A stretch of DNA of 12,310 nt. Origin: Calditrichota bacterium. GTDB lineage: Bacteria > Calditrichota > Calditrichia > RBG-13-44-9. Shown here one piece after another: positions 11,449 through 12,310 of the stretch. The number at the start of each line of letters is the position of its first letter. Position 1 is the first letter of the stretch. The DNA lies in contig JAJRXE010000253.1 of the NCBI GenBank assembly GCA_024276455.1, positions 1-12,310 on the forward strand, given 5' to 3'. Made by a program: the position numbers and the translations under genes. A model generated the notes under the pieces. It was not told the DNA's origin, made no database searches, and worked only from the letters and a program-made list of their open reading frames with translations.

Positions 11449-12310
11449 ATGAACTGGGTTAATCTTGTAATGCCAGAGAAAGTGGAGCTGGATGATTCCA
11501 GCTACACGACAACATTTGGTCGCTTTATTGTACAACCTTTGGAACGCGGGTTCGGAGTAACCCTCGGAAACATGTTCCGGCGGGTTTTGTTGTCCTCGTT
11601 ACAGGGTGCGGCTATTACGGCTATTCGCATCGACGGGGTACCGCATGAATTTTCCACCATTCCGGGGGTAAAGGAAGATGTGGTGGATATTATTCTGAAT
11701 CTTAAGCAGGTACGGATTAAGTTGCTCAACAAACGGCCCGATAAAGTGACCCTGCATCTGAAAGGTCCGGTGGATTTTAAAGCGGGAATGATTGGCGACT
11801 ACACGGCAGATTTTGAAGTGCTGAATCCCGATTTGCACATTGCCACCCTGAATGAGGAAGCCGATTTTGAAATGGAAATCCGGGTGGGAAAAGGCCGTGG
11901 GTATGTACCGGCGGAAGAGAATAAGCCGCTGGAAGCCAGCATTGGCCTGATTCCCATCGATGCGATCTTTTCCCCCATTCGCAATGTGCGTTTTAAGGTG
12001 GAAAACGTGCGGGTTGGCCAGCGTACAGACTATGAAAAACTGATTCTGGAAATCGAGACGGATGGCAGCATTACACCGGACGACGCCCTGACCTATGCAG
12101 GCAAGATTCTGCGGGATCATATCCAACTGTTCATTAATTTTGAAATTGAACCGGAAGAGGAAGAAGTCCAGGAGATTGATGAAGAAGTGCTGCGCATTAA
12201 GAAATTGCTGAAGATGAATGTGGACGAGCTGGAATTGTCCGTGCGCTCGCACAACTGCTTAAAGAACGCCAATATTAAAACCATCTCTGATCTGGTGCGT
12301 CTGGATGAGT
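11449..12310 (+). CDS. rpoA: DNA-directed RNA polymerase subunit alpha (partial, 3' end cut off)
   Basis: The alpha subunit dimerises to start RNA polymerase assembly, and its C-terminal domain binds UP elements and activators. ATG 11449 follows GGAG (11441-11444) with a short four-base gap. The frame is open to the window's end, giving 287 residues of an expected 310-340. The N-terminal domain shows QPLERGFGVTLGNMFRRVLLSSLQGAAIT (about 29-57), where GNMFRRVLLSS replaces the commoner GNALRRVLLSS, then FSTIPGVKEDVVDIILNLKQV and SIGLIPIDAIFSPIRNVRFKVENVRVGQRTDYEKLILEIETDGSITP. An acidic linker (EPEEEEVQEIDEE, 234-246) follows. The C-terminal domain begins DELELSVRSHNCLKN, with Arg266 and Asn269 aligning to the E. 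coli DNA-contact residues Arg265 and Asn268. The 47-base gap before it is the largest in the window and shows no terminator. Confidence 0.98.
   Translation, partial: MNWVNLVMPEKVELDDSSYTTTFGRFIVQPLERGFGVTLGNMFRRVLLSSLQGAAITAIRIDGVPHEFSTIPGVKEDVVDIILNLKQVRIKLLNKRPDKVTLHLKGPVDFKAGMIGDYTADFEVLNPDLHIATLNEEADFEMEIRVGKGRGYVPAEENKPLEASIGLIPIDAIFSPIRNVRFKVENVRVGQRTDYEKLILEIETDGSITPDDALTYAGKILRDHIQLFINFEIEPEEEEVQEIDEEVLRIKKLLKMNVDELELSVRSHNCLKNANIKTISDLVRLDE

Noticed and set aside
1..12310. tRNA or rRNA genes, CRISPR arrays, insertion sequences, phage or defence genes
   Set aside because: The whole window is accounted for by the r-protein cluster with gaps under 50 bases; no repeats, transposase or accessory gene is seen.

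Overview
The window is one uninterrupted, plus-strand block of 26 translation, secretion and transcription genes. It is the fused S10 - spc - alpha ribosomal protein cluster of a bacterium. In order: rplW (5' end cut off), rplB, rpsS, rplV, rpsC, rplP, rpmC, rpsQ, rplN, rplX, rplE, rpsN, rpsH, rplF, rplR, rpsE, rpmD, rplO, secY, map, infA, rpmJ, rpsM, rpsK, rpsD and rpoA (3' end cut off). Every gene is recognisable from conserved protein motifs. Intergenic gaps run from about 6 to 47 bases, and there are two overlaps (rplO/secY by 4 bases, map/infA by 22). No stretch of 300 bases or more lacks a gene.

Layout: bases 2-3131 hold the distal S10-type genes (L23, L2, S19, L22, S3, L16, L29). From 3145 to 8793 lie S17 (the last S10-type gene) and then the spc-type genes (L14, L24, L5, S14, S8, L6, L18, S5, L30, L15) ending in the translocon gene secY. 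From 8812 come map and infA, then the alpha-type genes (L36, S13, S11, S4, RpoA). I see no intrinsic terminator or rRNA/tRNA gene, so the window probably lies inside one long transcription unit. One possible internal promoter (TATAAT at 9553-9558) lies in the 3' end of map, just ahead of infA.

The genes act together. The r-proteins assemble both ribosomal subunits, IF-1 starts translation, SecY forms the membrane channel for exported nascent chains, MetAP removes their initiator methionine, and RpoA nucleates RNA polymerase assembly.

Organism: gene content and order are bacterial. Several signatures recall the Fibrobacterota-Chlorobiota-Bacteroidota (FCB) side of the tree: DHPMGGGEG in L2, the VGGEVLCYIW end of S8, RSHNC in the alpha C-terminal domain, and secY followed directly by map with no adk. 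Unlike typical Bacteroidota, the genes carry clear, often strong Shine-Dalgarno sequences. An FCB-related lineage such as Calditrichota is a reasonable guess, but that is inference from memory of motifs and not a placement. Base composition is moderate and looks even along the window, with no sign of horizontal transfer.

I found no undescribed system here. The points worth a second look are small: UUG start codons on four genes, tiny out-of-frame ORFs at the starts of rpsH, rplR and rpmD, the map tail that carries the infA start signals, a complete set of zinc-ligand r-protein variants, and local sequence changes in L2, L22 and S3.
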